DNA of 64,000 nucleotides, taken from positions 125,422 to 189,421 of the forward strand of contig NW_013171825.1 in NCBI RefSeq assembly GCF_000151665.1, read 5' to 3'. The notes under the pieces were generated by a model that ran no database searches, was not told the DNA's origin, and saw only the letters and a program-made list of their open reading frames with translations. Each line of letters starts with the position of its first letter. Position 1 is the first letter of the stretch. Positions 1 to 10,966 of the stretch are shown here, piece by piece. Source of the DNA: Blastocystis hominis. Taxonomy: Eukaryota > Sar > Bigyra > Opalinata > Blastocystidae. The position numbers and the translations under genes are program-made.

Positions 1-1625
1 AAATAACCCTAGAGATATTGCTCAGTCTATTATCTCCTCTATTCCAAGTTTGTTTCGTGTTTTTTATCTGAGACATAGATAATGATATTATCAGTAAGGC
101 GGAAGTATCTGGACCTGGCTTTATAAACCTTTTTCTTAACCCGTCATGGGTATCAAGCAGTATTTACGCTCTGTTGAAGGAAGGAGTACCACCTCCTCCA
201 ATGGAGAAAACCCGTGTGATAGTGGATTATAGTAGTCCTAATATTGCAAAAGATATGCATGTTGGTCACTTACGCAGCACTCTTTTAGGCGATTGTCTTT
301 CCCGTGTTCTAGAGTATTGTAAGCACGACGTGATTCGTATTAATCATATTGGAGATTGGGGAACCCAATTTGGAATGTTGCTGTGTTACCTAAAAGAGAT
401 CAACTCCTCAAACGGGAATTCCTTATCAATTGAAGATCTAACAGCGCTGTACCGAGCTGCTAAAGTCCGATTTGACGAGGATCCCACATTTCGACTCCAC
501 TCTCATCAAGAGGTGGTGAATTTGCAAAAGGGCGAGCCATGGGAACTATCAGTATGGAAGCAGTTGTGTGCTTTATCATGCCAAATGTATCAAACAATTT
601 ACCAGCGTCTTGGAATCGACCCTCGCCTGAAAACACAGGGAGAATCGTTCTATAACCCTTTTCTTCCTGAATTAGTCAAAGAACTCGAGTCGAAGAACCT
701 TCTCACCGACCAGTAGGAACTAGAGAGACAGAGCCAATATTCTATAGAGAAGGATCCAAAGTGATGTTCGTGCCCAACTTCGATGTCCCTCTGATCATCC
801 AAAAGAAAGACGGAGGGTTTGGCTATGATTCTACCGATTTGATGGCACTCAAGTACCGCACTCTTGTCACCAAAGCCGACTGGATCATTTACGTCGTGGA
901 CTCCGGGCAGTCGCTCCACTTCCAGCAGCTGTTCGAGGCTGGGCGAAAAGCTGGCTGGGCACAGAAGACTCGCCTGGACCACGTTGCGTTCGGCCTGGTG
1001 CAAGGAAAGGACAAGAAGAAGTTCAAAACCCGGTCAGGGAAGAATGTCCGATTGACGGATCTCCTGGACGAGGCCTGTGAACGAGCGACCGCGATTTTGA
1101 GGCAGCGCGTGGAGAGCGGGCTGAGCAATCTCTCGGAGGAGGAGGCAATCGTCCAGACAGCCACCCAGCTGGGAATTGGGGGCGTGAAGTACTTTGATCT
1201 TCGCCAGAATCGATTGTCCGATTATGTTTTCAGCTTCGATCGGATGCTTTCGCCGGAGGGAGACACGAATGTCTACTTGCAATACACGCACGCGCGGTGT
1301 ATGTCCATTCTGCGCAAAGCGAACATGGATCTAAACGGATTTAGAGAGTGTGGAAACATTTCTTTGTCGCATCGTTCCGAGTGGAGCCTTGCGTGCTCCA
1401 TTCTGCGTTTCAATGACGCAGTCGAGAAGGTAGCGAAGGATTTAATGCCCAATGTTCTGTGCAAGTACCTCTATGACCTTTGTATTTCGTTGAATGCATT
1501 CTATAGAGATTGCCGTGTAATCGGAACTCCTGAGCAAAATAGCCGGTTACTCCTTATTATGGCTGCAGAAAAAGTAATGCGTCAAGGATTGAATCTTTTA
1601 GGAATTGATGTGATAGATGTGGTTT
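1..1625 (+). CDS. RARS: Arginyl-tRNA synthetase, 3' part (start lies left of the window)
   Basis: Charges tRNA-Arg; cytosolic or shared with mitochondria. Exons 1-56, 79-712 and 748-1625, joined across introns of 22 and 35 nt. Seen: the HIGH-type signature HVGHLRST, the class I ArgRS block GDWGTQFGMLL, the KMSKS-loop equivalent KKFKTRSG and an alpha-helical anticodon-binding C-terminus ending near LNLLGIDVID. The part before HVGHLRST matches the usual N-terminal domain end (AGPGFINIFL-like), so only the first part of the protein is missing. No stop occurs before the downstream TGTTTGTT: T1625 is codon position 1 and lies four bases before the motif at 1630, so a UAA is probably made by polyadenylation. 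A genomic TAA occurs 13 bases later as back-up. Confidence 0.96.
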
Positions 1626-1629
1626 GTAA

Positions 1630-1637
1630 TGTTTGTT
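1630..1637 (+). terminator. TGTTTGTT 3'-end motif of the ArgRS gene
   Basis: Exact TGTTTGTT, four bases after T1625, which is codon position 1 of the ArgRS frame. Matches the Blastocystis polyadenylation motif; cleavage after the T plus poly(A) gives UAA. Cleavage itself is inferred. Confidence 0.75.
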
Positions 1638-1736
1638 AATAGCAAGAGTATCGTGATTATTTGCTTTTATTTCCTATAAAGTCAAAACACCAAGGATTGT
1701 AAATGTTTTGTAGTATTCATTAAGTTCCTATTCAGA

Positions 1737-1810
1737 GCTCGAATAGCTCAGCTGGTTAGAGCGTCGTGCTAATAACGCGAAGGTCTTGGGTTCGATCCCC
1801 AGTTTGAGCA
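1737..1810 (+). tRNA. tRNA-Ile (anticodon AAT)
   Basis: Full cloverleaf by eye: acceptor GCTCGAA pairs with TTTGAGC, D arm GCTC/GAGC, anticodon stem TCGTG/CGCGA with loop CTAATAA (anticodon AAT), T arm TTGGG/CCCAG with loop TTCGATC, discriminator A at 1810. No intron and no encoded CCA, as usual for a nuclear tRNA. The A box (TAGCTCAGCTGG-like) and B box (GGTTCGATCCC) are intact. Confidence 0.97.
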
Positions 1811-1811
1811 C

Positions 1812-1817
1812 TTTTTT
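1812..1817 (+). terminator. RNA polymerase III terminator of tRNA-Ile
   Basis: Run of six T directly after the tRNA, followed by a second run of eight T at 1821-1828. Confidence 0.8.
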
Positions 1818-1912
1818 CCCTTTTTTTTGCCAATTCTCTGTTTCCCAACTTCGAGTTTCTCCAGTTTCCATAGTTCTCCAAATTGTTTTTTTATATTGAT
1901 TCCGAGAGCATT

Positions 1913-3733
1913 ATGGTGAGAGAAGTCGTGGAGTGTGTTCCTAATTTCAGGTAGATTTGGATCTGAATCTTCAGATCGTAGTGAGGGAAGAGACAAGGAG
2001 GTGATTGAGGCTATTGCAAATGCTATGCGCAACACCCGTACTGATTTTGAATTTGCAATCAATTTTAGCGGGCTGCACGGTTTTGGATGTGGATCCTGGC
2101 GCTTCGACCAACAGAACCGTGTATACGTTCGTGGGTAACAAGAAGTCTGTGATTGAGGGAGCACTGAACGCTTGCCGTGTCGCTTATCAGTTGATCGACA
2201 TGACCAAGCACCACGGAGAGCACCCTCGTATGGGAGCCTGCGATGTGTGCCCCTTCATTCCTATCAGCGTATGCCTTGCGTATCCGGTCGAAGCCTAGGG
2301 AGTGACGATGGAGGACTGTGTGGAGGTGTCCCGCGAGTTTGCCCGTCGCGCGAGCGAGGAGCTGGGCATTCCCATGTACGAATAGCGTGTGCGTTCGATT
2401 TCAGCTACATGTACGAGTACGCGGAGACGAAGGGCGCGTACCGCCACACGCTTCCTCAGATCCGTGCGGGCGAGTACGAGAAGGTGGCGGAGCGCATCGT
2501 GACGAAGGAGTGGGAGCCTGACTTCGGTCCGGCGAAGTTCATTCCGCGCTGGGGCGCGACGGTGTGCGGCGCGCGCAAGCTGCTGATCGCGTTCAACATC
2601 AACGTGCTGGTAGGCCCGGAGGCGGTCTGCGAGGTAGGGCACGAAGCAGCAGGCGCACCGGCTGGCGCTGAACGTGCGCACGGCGGGCCGCGGACCGAAC
2701 GAGCCGGGCCGGCTGCAGGAGCTGAAGGCGATCGGGTGGTACGTGGAGGAGTACGAAATGGCGCAGATCAGCTGCAATCTGACGGACTACCACGTGACGA
2801 ACATGCACCAGGTGTACGAGGAGTGCGAGAAGGACGCGCGCGCGCTGAACATCTCGCTGTGCGGCGGCGAGATCGTGGGCCTGATCAACCTGGAGTCCAT
2901 TCTGCAAGTGGCGGACTACTACATCCGCAAGGAGAACCTGTTCATCCTCGAGGAGAAGCAGAAGATCATGCTGGTCGCGCAGCGCCTGGGCCTCAACTCG
3001 GTGAAGCCCTTCGACCCGCGCAAGACCATCATCGAGTACATGGTCGAGGACCAGCCCGACGAGCCGCTGGCGTCGCTCTCCGTGCGCCAGTTCGTCGAGG
3101 TGCTGGGCTCGCGCACGGCGGCGCCGGGCGGCGGGTCGGCGTCGTCGCTGGTGAGCTCGATGGGCATCGGACGTAGGCGCGGAGGGGAGGAAGCGAAGCG
3201 TAGTGGGAGCCATGGTGGGATGGATGACCTACGGAATCCGCAAGTTCGAACACCTCGACATGCAGATGCGCGTGCTCATCAAGAACCTCGACGAGCTCAT
3301 GCGGGAGATGATCCCCATGATTGATCGCGACACCAACGCGTTCAACGCCTACATGGACGCCATGAAACTCCCCAAGAAAACGCCCGAGGAGATCGAGCGC
3401 AGAGAGACCGCCATGCAGGAAGGACTCAAGACCGCCGTGCAGGTCCCGCTGCAGGGAATGCGCACGGCGTGCAAGGCGTGGCCGTTCATGACCGGCATGG
3501 CGAAGATCGGAAACATCAAGTCGATGTCCGATCTGCAGGTAGGAGCGAAGTGTCTGGAGACGGGAATCTGGGGATGCTACCAGAACGTGCTGATCAACCT
3601 GGGCGACGTCAAGGACGAAGCGTTCAAGACCGAAGTGCTCGCGGAATGCGAGAAGCTGATGGAGCAGAGCGAGAAGGCTCTGACGGAGGTCCTGGAGACC
3701 TTGAAACAGCGCAAGGAGGCTGGAGAGAATTGA
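1913..3733 (+). CDS. FTCD: Formimidoyltransferase-cyclodeaminase (bifunctional)
   Basis: Moves the formimino group from formiminoglutamate to tetrahydrofolate and cyclises it to methenyl-THF (histidine breakdown, folate pool). Exons 1913-1950, 1982-2037, 2069-2268, 2299-2375, 2405-2609, 2638-3172, 3204-3733 with introns of 28-31 nt give 546 residues, close to the animal enzyme. N-terminal formiminotransferase: [44 protein letters not shown]; linker and second transferase half to about residue 330; cyclodeaminase from about residue 340 with [12 protein letters not shown] and [13 protein letters not shown]1913 starts directly before the conserved N-terminus. The stop TGA (3731-3733) has its T four bases before TGTTTGTT, so the mature mRNA may end U plus A tail, reading UAA rather than UGA. 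Confidence 0.96.
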
Positions 3734-3735
3734 GG

Positions 3736-3743
3736 TGTTTGTT
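3736..3743 (+). terminator. TGTTTGTT 3'-end motif of FTCD
   Basis: Exact motif, spacer GAGG after T3731, the first base of the genomic TGA. If the usual spacing holds, cleavage falls inside the stop codon. Confidence 0.7.
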
Positions 3744-3913
3744 GGATGCACGCGATGGTGGTTCGTTAGCAAAGGAAAGCAAAGGAATTGAAACGAAACT
3801 CCCGATCCTCATGAAGAAGACACTATTCTTCTGCTTAGAGGCCCATAAGCAAAGTAGGCGGAGTAGAGAATATGTGGAGAGCTCGTTTCTCAACGTGAAT
3901 TTAGTTTGTACTC

Positions 3914-5423
3914 ATGGCTGAGCAAGTTCAACAACCCACGTTCCCTGACCTTTCTGGTGGTATTGACTATACAAAATACACCGTGGAGGGTAGGAGTGGT
4001 CCATTTTACGTGAGGGTGTAGATCCCGAGAATACCCGAGGAGGAGAGATTACGGGTGAGCCCTACGTGCAGCCAAGTCTCTTCATGCACATTTTGAAATC
4101 TCTCAAGCCTGGTAGAAAAGAAAGACAGCTTCTGAACCTTAGGGCAGGACTTGACTCGAGTACTGATTCCTGTGTTTTTCCTTGCTCCTCGATCTTTGTT
4201 GGAGCATTTGGGCGATATGTTGATGCACGTTGATTTGCTGGACGCCCCTGAGTACTCTCATCTCATCATTGTGCATAATCTCATGTGTAGAGTCCAGGGT
4301 GACGATCCATACAAGCGTTTCATGTGCATCTTAAAATGGTACCTCTCCAGCTGGCACTACAAAACTCATGTACGTTTTTCTCTGCTCTCTCCATCCTCCT
4401 CTCACCGTGCAGGGTTGCAAGAAGCCCTACAACCCCATCATCGGCGAGACCTTTTCCTGCATCGTGGACACGGGCGCCAGCCGCGTGAGCTACGTGGCCG
4501 AGCAGGTGAGCCACCACCCGCCCGTGTCCGCGTTCTACCTGGAGAACCAGAAGCAGGGCTACTGCGCGAACGGGTACATCTGGACCAAGTCGCACTTCAC
4601 GGGGAACAGCGCCTGCGGCTCCATGCTGGGCAACATCGAGGTCTTTTTCCCGCGGTTCGGCGAAGTCGTAGTCCCTCTCTCTCCCCCCCACGGAATAGTA
4701 TTCCACGATGATCCCCGCGTTCGCAGGGACGGGTCTGTTCATCGGCACGCTGCGCATGCAGCTCATCGACAAGCTTTCTCTCCACTGCGCGCAGACCGGC
4801 TTCAAGGCCGACATCGAATTCCATGGAAAACCGCTCTTCGGCGGCGACTACAACCGCGTCACCGCGGTTATCTACCACAACGGCACACCCATCCACCGCC
4901 TCCGCGGTCACTGGGACTCCGCCTTCTACCTCGCCGGTCCCGCGGGGGAGAACGTATTACCGCGGGGAGGTTTGCATTCTAGGAGGAACTCTTCCTCGAC
5001 GTGACGAAACTCCCCGTGCTGCCGAAGAAAGTGCTGGAAATCCCGCGGCAAGGCCCCTTCGAATCGAGGAAACTGTGGAACTCGGTCACGTGCGCGATCC
5101 GACGGCCGGAAGGACCCGACTGGAAGACGGTGGAAACGGAGAAGACGCGGCTGGGTGGATTCCCGCGGGGAAACTGACGAGTAGAGGACGCGCAGCGGAA
5201 ACTGCCGTGCCAGCAGAAGCACGAGAGCCCCGAGTACCGTCCGTGGACGCAGAAATTGTTCGTGAAGGTGCCGCATAATGGAGTGGGGAAGATGGAAACG
5301 GGGTACAGATTCAAATGGTTTGATCTGGACATGGTGAAACCCGATGCGCCGTACCGAGACTTTTTGGCGTTGTCGAGGAATGCGAAGGACGAGCGTGCGG
5401 ATGTGGAGCCTTTTAGTGCTTGA
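3914..5423 (+). CDS. Oxysterol-binding protein-related protein (ORD domain)
   Basis: Short ORP made almost only of the OSBP-related lipid-binding domain; such proteins carry sterols or phosphoinositides between membranes. Exons 3914-3989, 4022-4111, 4143-4369, 4413-4664, 4699-4953, 4983-5154, 5185-5423; introns 29-43 nt; 436 residues. Diagnostic motifs: KKPYNPIIGETF, the family signature EQVSHHPP, NIEVFFPRFGE, and the C-terminal EYRPWTQ-like and RDFLALSRNAK stretches. No PH domain, ankyrin repeats or TM segment. Stop is TGA 5421-5423; only a degenerate TGTCTGTT follows, unlike the exact motif of its neighbours. Confidence 0.94.
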
Positions 5424-5502
5424 AGTGAGTTGTGTCTGTTCTACTTTTTTGTTGTACACACGTTGATTCACATGGTGCAGGATATTATTCCCGAAAACGA
5501 AT

Positions 5503-6164
5503 ATGATCCTTGTACCCGATTCCTACGGTGAAGTGATTTTTAGGGATTTTGGATTTGTGGAATACTGTGAATACCTGGGGATGGGGAAAGTTTGTAGGTG
5601 CTTTTCTATGTATTCTGATGTAGGTTGCGCTCGACGAGTGTTTCGAAAAGTTCAACGTGCCCGAAATGAGCAACTTGGAAGACCGCGTGAGCAACAACCT
5701 CATTTACTACCGAATGAACTATCTTGCGCTCTATGCCTGCATGTTGGTCATTATCGCGTAAATCCTTTTTTTCTTTATGCATGTGAAGCATGTCATCTCC
5801 GCTCTTTGCTATGCTCGATTTCTGCATTGCGCTTCTATGGCTGTAGCCTCTTTCCCTTCTGTTTCACATCCAGCATTCCGTTCGTGGTTGTTCCTCGTCC
5901 TTTTATCATCGGTGATTACCGTATCACTCCTTCCTGCATTGTTCTGGGTACTGCAGCGTGTAGGTATTGGATCGCGTGTTCATGGTAGTCACGGGATTGA
6001 CAGTGTTGCTGAACTTCCGCTATATGTCGTTCTTCTTCGTGTTCAATCTGTTCTTCGTGCTGTTGGTGGGGTTGCACAGCGTGTTCCGCAACGACAGTCT
6101 GATTTCCCGTGTTCGCGTGGGAATGAACGAGAAGCGAAAGGGCTTTTTTGCGAAGATGAAGTAA
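5503..6164 (+). CDS. PRA1-family (prenylated Rab acceptor) membrane protein
   Basis: Small polytopic protein of the ER/Golgi that binds prenylated Rab GTPases. Exons 5503-5589, 5624-5757, 5789-5842, 5874-5940, 5964-6164 give 180 residues, the usual PRA1 size. Seen: the amphipathic stretch NLIYYRMNYLALY before the first hydrophobic pair, then IPFVVVPRPFIIG (the PLVVFGR-like link) and a second hydrophobic pair ending in LLVGLHSVFRN (family: HAAFR). The last intron (5941-5963) would be only 23 nt; a 52-nt alternative (5912-5963) exists but fits the family less well. Stop TAA, then TGTTTGTT at 6189. Confidence 0.78.
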
Positions 6165-6444
6165 AGATGAGAGGGTTGAAATGAGGAGTGTTTGTTTTTT
6201 ACGGTCGGTGTGTGTTGAACGATCTGTTGGTACTGGAATCATTGATTGAATCATTCATTCATTCATTCATTCATTCATTCATCTTTTGATTTATGAACGC
6301 ATCTACTACTTGATTCATCGATTTACTGATTCATTTATTGATTGTAATACTCCTTCATCGATCGTTTTATCATTGAATCCACAATACGTTTGATCTACTT
6401 ATTCCAACACGCTTTTCGAATCCTAGCAATCATCATCATCATCA

Positions 6445-6482
<38 letters not shown>

Positions 6483-6520
6483 TCCAACAAACAAAGATAC
6501 AAACAAAGACCCATTCCACT
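6165..6520. repeat. Intergenic microsatellites between two convergent genes
   Basis: Holds an (ATTC)n tract at about 6250-6283 and an (ATC)n/(ATT)n tract at about 6427-6482. TGTTTGTT for the + gene lies at 6189; on the minus strand the motif at 6486-6493 and a TTTGTTTGTA copy next to it serve the THUMPD1 gene. No gene seen. Confidence 0.8.
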
Positions 6521-7640
6521 TTATTCTCCTTTCTCTCGGCGATCATGCTGGCACTTCCAACAAACATCCTGCTTTGCAAAGTTCGGCGCATTGCACTACG
6601 CAATGAAATCCGCACCCTTCACTCACAGCGCCGCATTTCCAGTCTCCATCCAGCCGATCGATCATCGACGCCGCTGCTTTTTCTTCCTTCCCCGTCGCCT
6701 TCGCTTTGGACGGGTTTTGATTCAATTTACTGCTTTCATTCGCCTCGTTTTGCTCGTTTTCCGATCGAAGCAACGTCCGCAAACTCAGACTGAATGTCTT
6801 TTCCCGCCCTTTCCTACTTGTTTAGCGAGGAATACGCGGGAATAATCGCGGCACCGCACACGCCCTTGTCGATATCCACGTGAATGCAAATGTCTCCCTC
6901 GCGCAGCGCCACGGGATTCGATTTCTCGTCGATGAGCGGCGCGATGGAGCGAATCAAAAGCTCTTTATCGAATGTGTTATTGTTCCGACGCTTGATCTGC
7001 ATGAACCACTATTTGTGTGAAAGAAGAACCGCGGATATCTACCGATTGACCCTTTGTGGAGTCGTTGAAAACCGCGGGGATCATCTCCTTAAGCATAGCG
7101 ATCACTTCCTCCTCATGCGCGTAGCACGTTCGCTGAATCGGAATGACACGAGCTGCAAAACGAGAGAGACTGCTGTTTGTCTCAACTGCTTTGTGGAAAA
7201 TATACTGAATGGCAGCCACCGGGTCAATGGTCTCATCAAGGATTTGAACAAAGGCGATCCCTTTCATTCCCTACATTCTCACACCATTTTTGTGATAATC
7301 AAACAAGATCCAGGCGTGTAAACTGTCTCGGTTTGTCTTTTCTCTCCAACTCTGCTAATTCAGCATCCAAATCGGTAGTTTCTTCCTTTTGTAATTCAAG
7401 GGGATCTTTTCGAGAATCAATATACTACAAATGAGCAAAAACATTAAAACGCTCACATCTTCCAGTAATCGATATACCTCTTTTACAGCCAAGCTTTCTT
7501 TGTTTCGGTCGCATGTCACAAACACGCCTTTACAACCATGTCCAAAAGTGGTCGTTGGATTGGACTGGTTCTATGCTAAATGCATTATTATTGCTATATA
7601 CAGATGAATTTAGCTTTCTTCTCTTTGGTTCGGAACTCAT
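6521..7640 (-). CDS. THUMPD1: THUMPD1/TAN1-like tRNA acetylation adaptor with C-terminal RanBP2 zinc finger
   Basis: TAN1/THUMPD1 presents tRNA to the NAT10/Kre33 acetyltransferase for ac4C12 formation. Exons (- strand) 7640-7602, 7570-7457, 7424-7305, 7270-7043, 7008-6818, 6789-6627, 6595-6521; introns 28-34 nt; 309 residues. Seen: GHGCKGVFVTCDRN at the start, FTRLDLGMKGIAFVQ, RVIPIQRTCYA, the THUMP-type IKRRNNNTFDKE and VDIDKGVCGAAIIP. After a 28-nt intron that hides the apparent stop (6814), a charged linker leads to a RanBP2-type finger, DGDWKCGACNAPN then CWKCQ (W-x-C-x2-C-x3-N-x6-C-x2-C). The finger is not part of usual THUMPD1 proteins. ATG7640 is the only start that keeps the MSSEPKRRK N-terminus joined by a 31-nt intron. 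Confidence 0.9.
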
Positions 7641-7766
7641 CAGTCGATTGTGAGTGTAAGTGTGATTTTAATACATCTCTCCTTTTGAAATGATAACTTC
7701 CTCATTTCTACAATTTTGTCTAATATAGTTTTTTTTCAAAGAATCCTTGAACTCCATTTCTTTTGA
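7641..7766. promoter_or_regulatory. Divergent promoter region, THUMPD1 / dynein intermediate chain
   Basis: 126 bp between two divergent start codons must hold both promoters and 5' UTRs. T-rich on +, with a run of eight T at about 7731-7738. No clear TATA box. Confidence 0.5.
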
Positions 7767-9765
7767 ATGGACTTATCGACTACAATTGAAGAAAAGAAGC
7801 AGCGGCTTGAGGAATTACGCCGTCTTCGTGAAAAGCGTCGCTCGTACATTTTTTTGGCTGTTTGTAATAATCTAGGAGAGTTCGAGGCGATATTGATTCT
7901 GAAACGATTGACAGCTTTGTTGAGCAGATTTTAAAGAATCAAAATGAGCCTGCACATACGCAACAGGTAGATCCCAACCTAGAGTTTCTAACAGGATAGT
8001 CAATTCAAGAAAATGAAGATGGATACGCAGAAGTAAGATAGGATGCACTCTTTTCTATCAAATAGTCAAGAATCGCACCTTCAGATGCTCAAACCTCCCA
8101 CATCGAACGCTATGAGAAGAGCGTTCAAACAAGCCTCGAGTTCACCTCGCCTGCCCCCCTCATAGAAGAAAAAGAAGAACCAACCCCCGTCTCCCCTATT
8201 CCCGAACCCCCTCGCACCCCTCCGAACACAATCACCGCCATCAAGAAAAGTTCGTTCTTCCTCTTAACCATTCGCTAATTCTTTTTAGAAATCAACGTTC
8301 TGGACAACGCCGCCGGCCTCTCGCAGATCAAAGAGAATCTGGACGTCGCCACGATTTGCTCTTCCGTGGGAATCGTCGAACGCGCCTTGGGCCAATTGGA
8401 AGCCTACGATTTCATGGTTTTCCCCGCGCTTCCCGTTAACCCCAGAACGAATACATCGACTCCCAGTCGCACTCTTCCAAATCGCGGGAATTGCTCACTC
8501 TCTCGCGGAGTTTCATCGATGATTCGGTCTCGGATCACCCGGTTACCTCCATTCGGGTTTCCCCTTTCTCCAAATCCATCTTCCTCGTCACCTACGCCGC
8601 TTCTCCGGTTTCTCCGGTTTCCCCAGTTTCTCCAGTTTCCCCGACCGGGAGTTTCTTCGAGGGGTTCTGCGCGCTGTGGGACGCGCCGATCCCCGATCAT
8701 CCCTACCGCCTTCTCCGCTCCTCCGAGGGGATAACCGCGGGACTCTTCCACCCGCAGGACCGAAACGTGCTGCTGGGCGGGCTGGCGAACGGGCACGTGG
8801 CGGTGTGGGACCTGTCCGCGGGGAGCGGCGCGCTGTCGCAGGCGTCGGGGAGTCTGGAGGGCAGCGCGCTGCGCCTGGTGGGACTGGAGTGGGTGGAGGC
8901 GGCGACGCTCAGCGGAGTGCTGGGCGTGTCGAGCGACGGGGTTTTGGGGCTGTGGGGACCCACCGCGGTGATCGACCCCGTGGCGACCGTGAATCTGAAC
9001 AGCCTGGTTTTTGCACATGCGAAACACGCTTATTTTTTAGACGCTCAACGCGCAGTCCCTCGAGTTCCCTATTTTACCCACCGCCATTTCCCCCTTTTCC
9101 GCGGAACTGAGCGCCTTCTGGGTGGGCTGCGAGGACGGCTCCGTGTATGTCGTCGCGCTCCGAGACAACGTGTTCTCATTGGACGCACGACTTTCCTTCC
9201 ACTCCGCACCGATTTCATCCATTTCGCTCAGAACCGCGGTTACACAGACCCGCCACAATGCCGAGTCTCCCGCGGTGAGAAACCTCCTCCTCACCGCCTC
9301 TTTTGATTGGCAGATCGCTCTCTGGGCACCCACGGTTTCCACGTTTCCACGATTTGAGGGATAGGTTTCGTCGCAGCCATTGGCTCATTTCTCCCCCGGA
9401 ACGGCGTACATAACCGCGGTTCAGTGGCATCCGGTGAATCCCGCGATTTTCGCCGCGGCGATCGAAGGAAACTCCCTCCAGATCTGGAATTTGCTGCAGG
9501 ACCGCGAGGTGGGATAACCGCGGTTCTGTGATGTAGATGCCTGTCGTCACGCTGAATGTGGGCTCCACGGAGCTGGGCAGAACCGCGGGGGGACTGACGT
9601 GTCTGCAGTGGAGCGACAATGGACGGTCGCTGTTCGTGGGGACGGAGAGCGGCCGCGTGCTGGTGGTGGAGATGAAGGCGGAGCTGGTGGAGATTCGGGA
9701 AGAAGGATACGCGATGATGAACCGATTGGTGGAAGAATTAGTTCAGGAATTGAATAGTGCGTTGT
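7767..9765 (+). CDS. DYNC1I: Cytoplasmic dynein intermediate chain (WD40)
   Basis: Scaffold subunit of dynein: its N-terminus contacts dynactin and its WD40 propeller binds the heavy chain. Exons 7767-7843, 7876-7966, 8000-8032, 8066-8249, 8289-8416, 8446-9006, 9041-9334, 9365-9508, 9537-9765; 580 residues. Seen: the charged coiled-coil N-terminus EEKKQRLEELRRLREKRR typical of the family, a Pro/Glu-rich linker, then WD repeats including ITAGLFHPQD, LLTASFDWQIALW and ITAVQWHPVNPAIFA. A low-complexity SPVSP insert (8600-8640) sits in a blade. There is no genomic stop: the frame stays open through TGTTTGTT and past the next gene's start; T9765 is codon position 1, four bases before the motif, so UAA is made by polyadenylation and the protein ends about QELNSAL. 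Confidence 0.93.
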
Positions 9766-9769
9766 TCTG

Positions 9770-9777
9770 TGTTTGTT
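9770..9777 (+). terminator. TGTTTGTT 3'-end motif of the dynein gene (stop-creating)
   Basis: Exact motif; spacer TCTG after T9765. Without cleavage here the dynein frame would read through into the CCCH-Abitram gene, whose ATG is 138 bases downstream. Confidence 0.8.
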
Positions 9778-9828
9778 GGAGACTGGGTGAAGAAAGGAAT
9801 AGATTGGTCGAGCGTGGAGAGCTGCAGC

Positions 9829-9873
9829 ATCGAAAGAAAGAAAGAAAGAGAGAAAGAAAGAAAGAAAGAAGAA
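9829..9873 (+). repeat. GAAA-rich microsatellite
   Basis: Interrupted (GAAA)n run in the spacer between dynein and the CCCH-Abitram gene; could lie in the 5' UTR of the latter. Confidence 0.85.
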
Positions 9874-9915
9874 GTGGGATGGCTCATGATTTCAAACAGA
9901 ATATCGCGTTTGGAA

Positions 9916-10905
9916 ATGGAACCAGCCCAACCAATTGAAGGATCCAAACGTAAACGTCCTGCCAATGTTATACTTTTGCTTTCTGGAAGTGATTTGTAGA
10001 AGATTAACAAGACTCGTCTTTGCTTTGAATGGGTGAAGACTGGAAAGTGCCAGTACGGCGATAAGTGCAAATTCACGCACGGAGAGTGCTTTTCTATTGG
10101 ATTTGTCAGTTCTAGCATTTCGAAAGCGCTGGATGTGGGCGACGTTCTGGGCCGCAATCGAGAAAACCAGGAAATGCTTCGCGAACAGTCTTCCATCCGC
10201 CAGTCCTTGAAGAATCGGGAAAACATGCTACAGCAGTACAGCGAGATCCACTTGGACAATTTTAAACTTTCCAAGAGTTGTATGATCGATCGGTACTACA
10301 CACAGCTCTTTGCCGCTGGGATTAATGGTCAAGTTGGAAATGATATGTATGTGTGCATACTGCAGTAAATGGCTAATCACATTTAGATCGGTGTGCATGC
10401 ATTCAAACACAATCTGCATTGTAAGCTTGGCTTTTGGGCATGACATTATAACCAAAGGAAAGCGTTGCGTCAAAGTTGTTTTTGGTGTACCAACTTATTT
10501 TGTGCAATAATAATGATACTAATCTATAGAAAGGAAAGGATCATCGTGATCTTGTTAAGAATGATGTGTCTGGAAAACGCAAAAAGGGCGGCATTTGGGT
10601 AGAGGAGAGCACGATTCTCTGCGAAATCACGTGCGACGACGGTTCAGTTTACAAGATCGCGGCATGCATCCGCGCGCGTTTGTTAGAAGTAAATCTGCGT
10701 CTGCTGGAAGAGCCCGAGCTATTGAACACAAAAGTAGATTCCTTGCAGCTGAGTCGATGTAATGCATTAGCCTCGCACGGACGGTTTTATCGCTTTGTTT
10801 GCTCCGAAAGTGGCCGATGTGATGAATATTCAAAAGTCGCTGCTGACCTCCGAAGAGTACATTCGCTTTTTCAAGGACCGGCAGGCGACGGAATCGTCTG
10901 CATAG
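9916..10905 (+). CDS. CCCH zinc finger fused to an Abitram (FAM206A/Simiate) domain
   Basis: Exons 9916-9966, 10000-10085, 10116-10346, 10387-10486, 10530-10733, 10771-10905 (introns 30-43 nt) give 268 residues. Residues about 20-45 form one CCCH finger, CFEWVKTGKCQYGDKCKFTH (C-x8-C-x5-C-x3-H), an RNA-binding type. A helical linker follows. From about residue 105 the protein matches Abitram: MIDRYYTQLF, CMHSNTICIVSLA, ILCEITCDDGSVYKIAACIR, then TDGFIALFAPK. Abitram is a small lipoyl-like fold tied to transcription and actin in animals and normally lacks a zinc finger. The linking frame is continuous, so I call one fused gene; two genes would need an unseen stop. TAG 10903-10905, TGTTTGTT at 10931. 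Confidence 0.8.
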
Positions 10906-10966
10906 TTGTGTTGTGGTTGTTTAGCATGTCTGTTTGTTTGATCGAGACCACATTTTCCTTTTTTCG

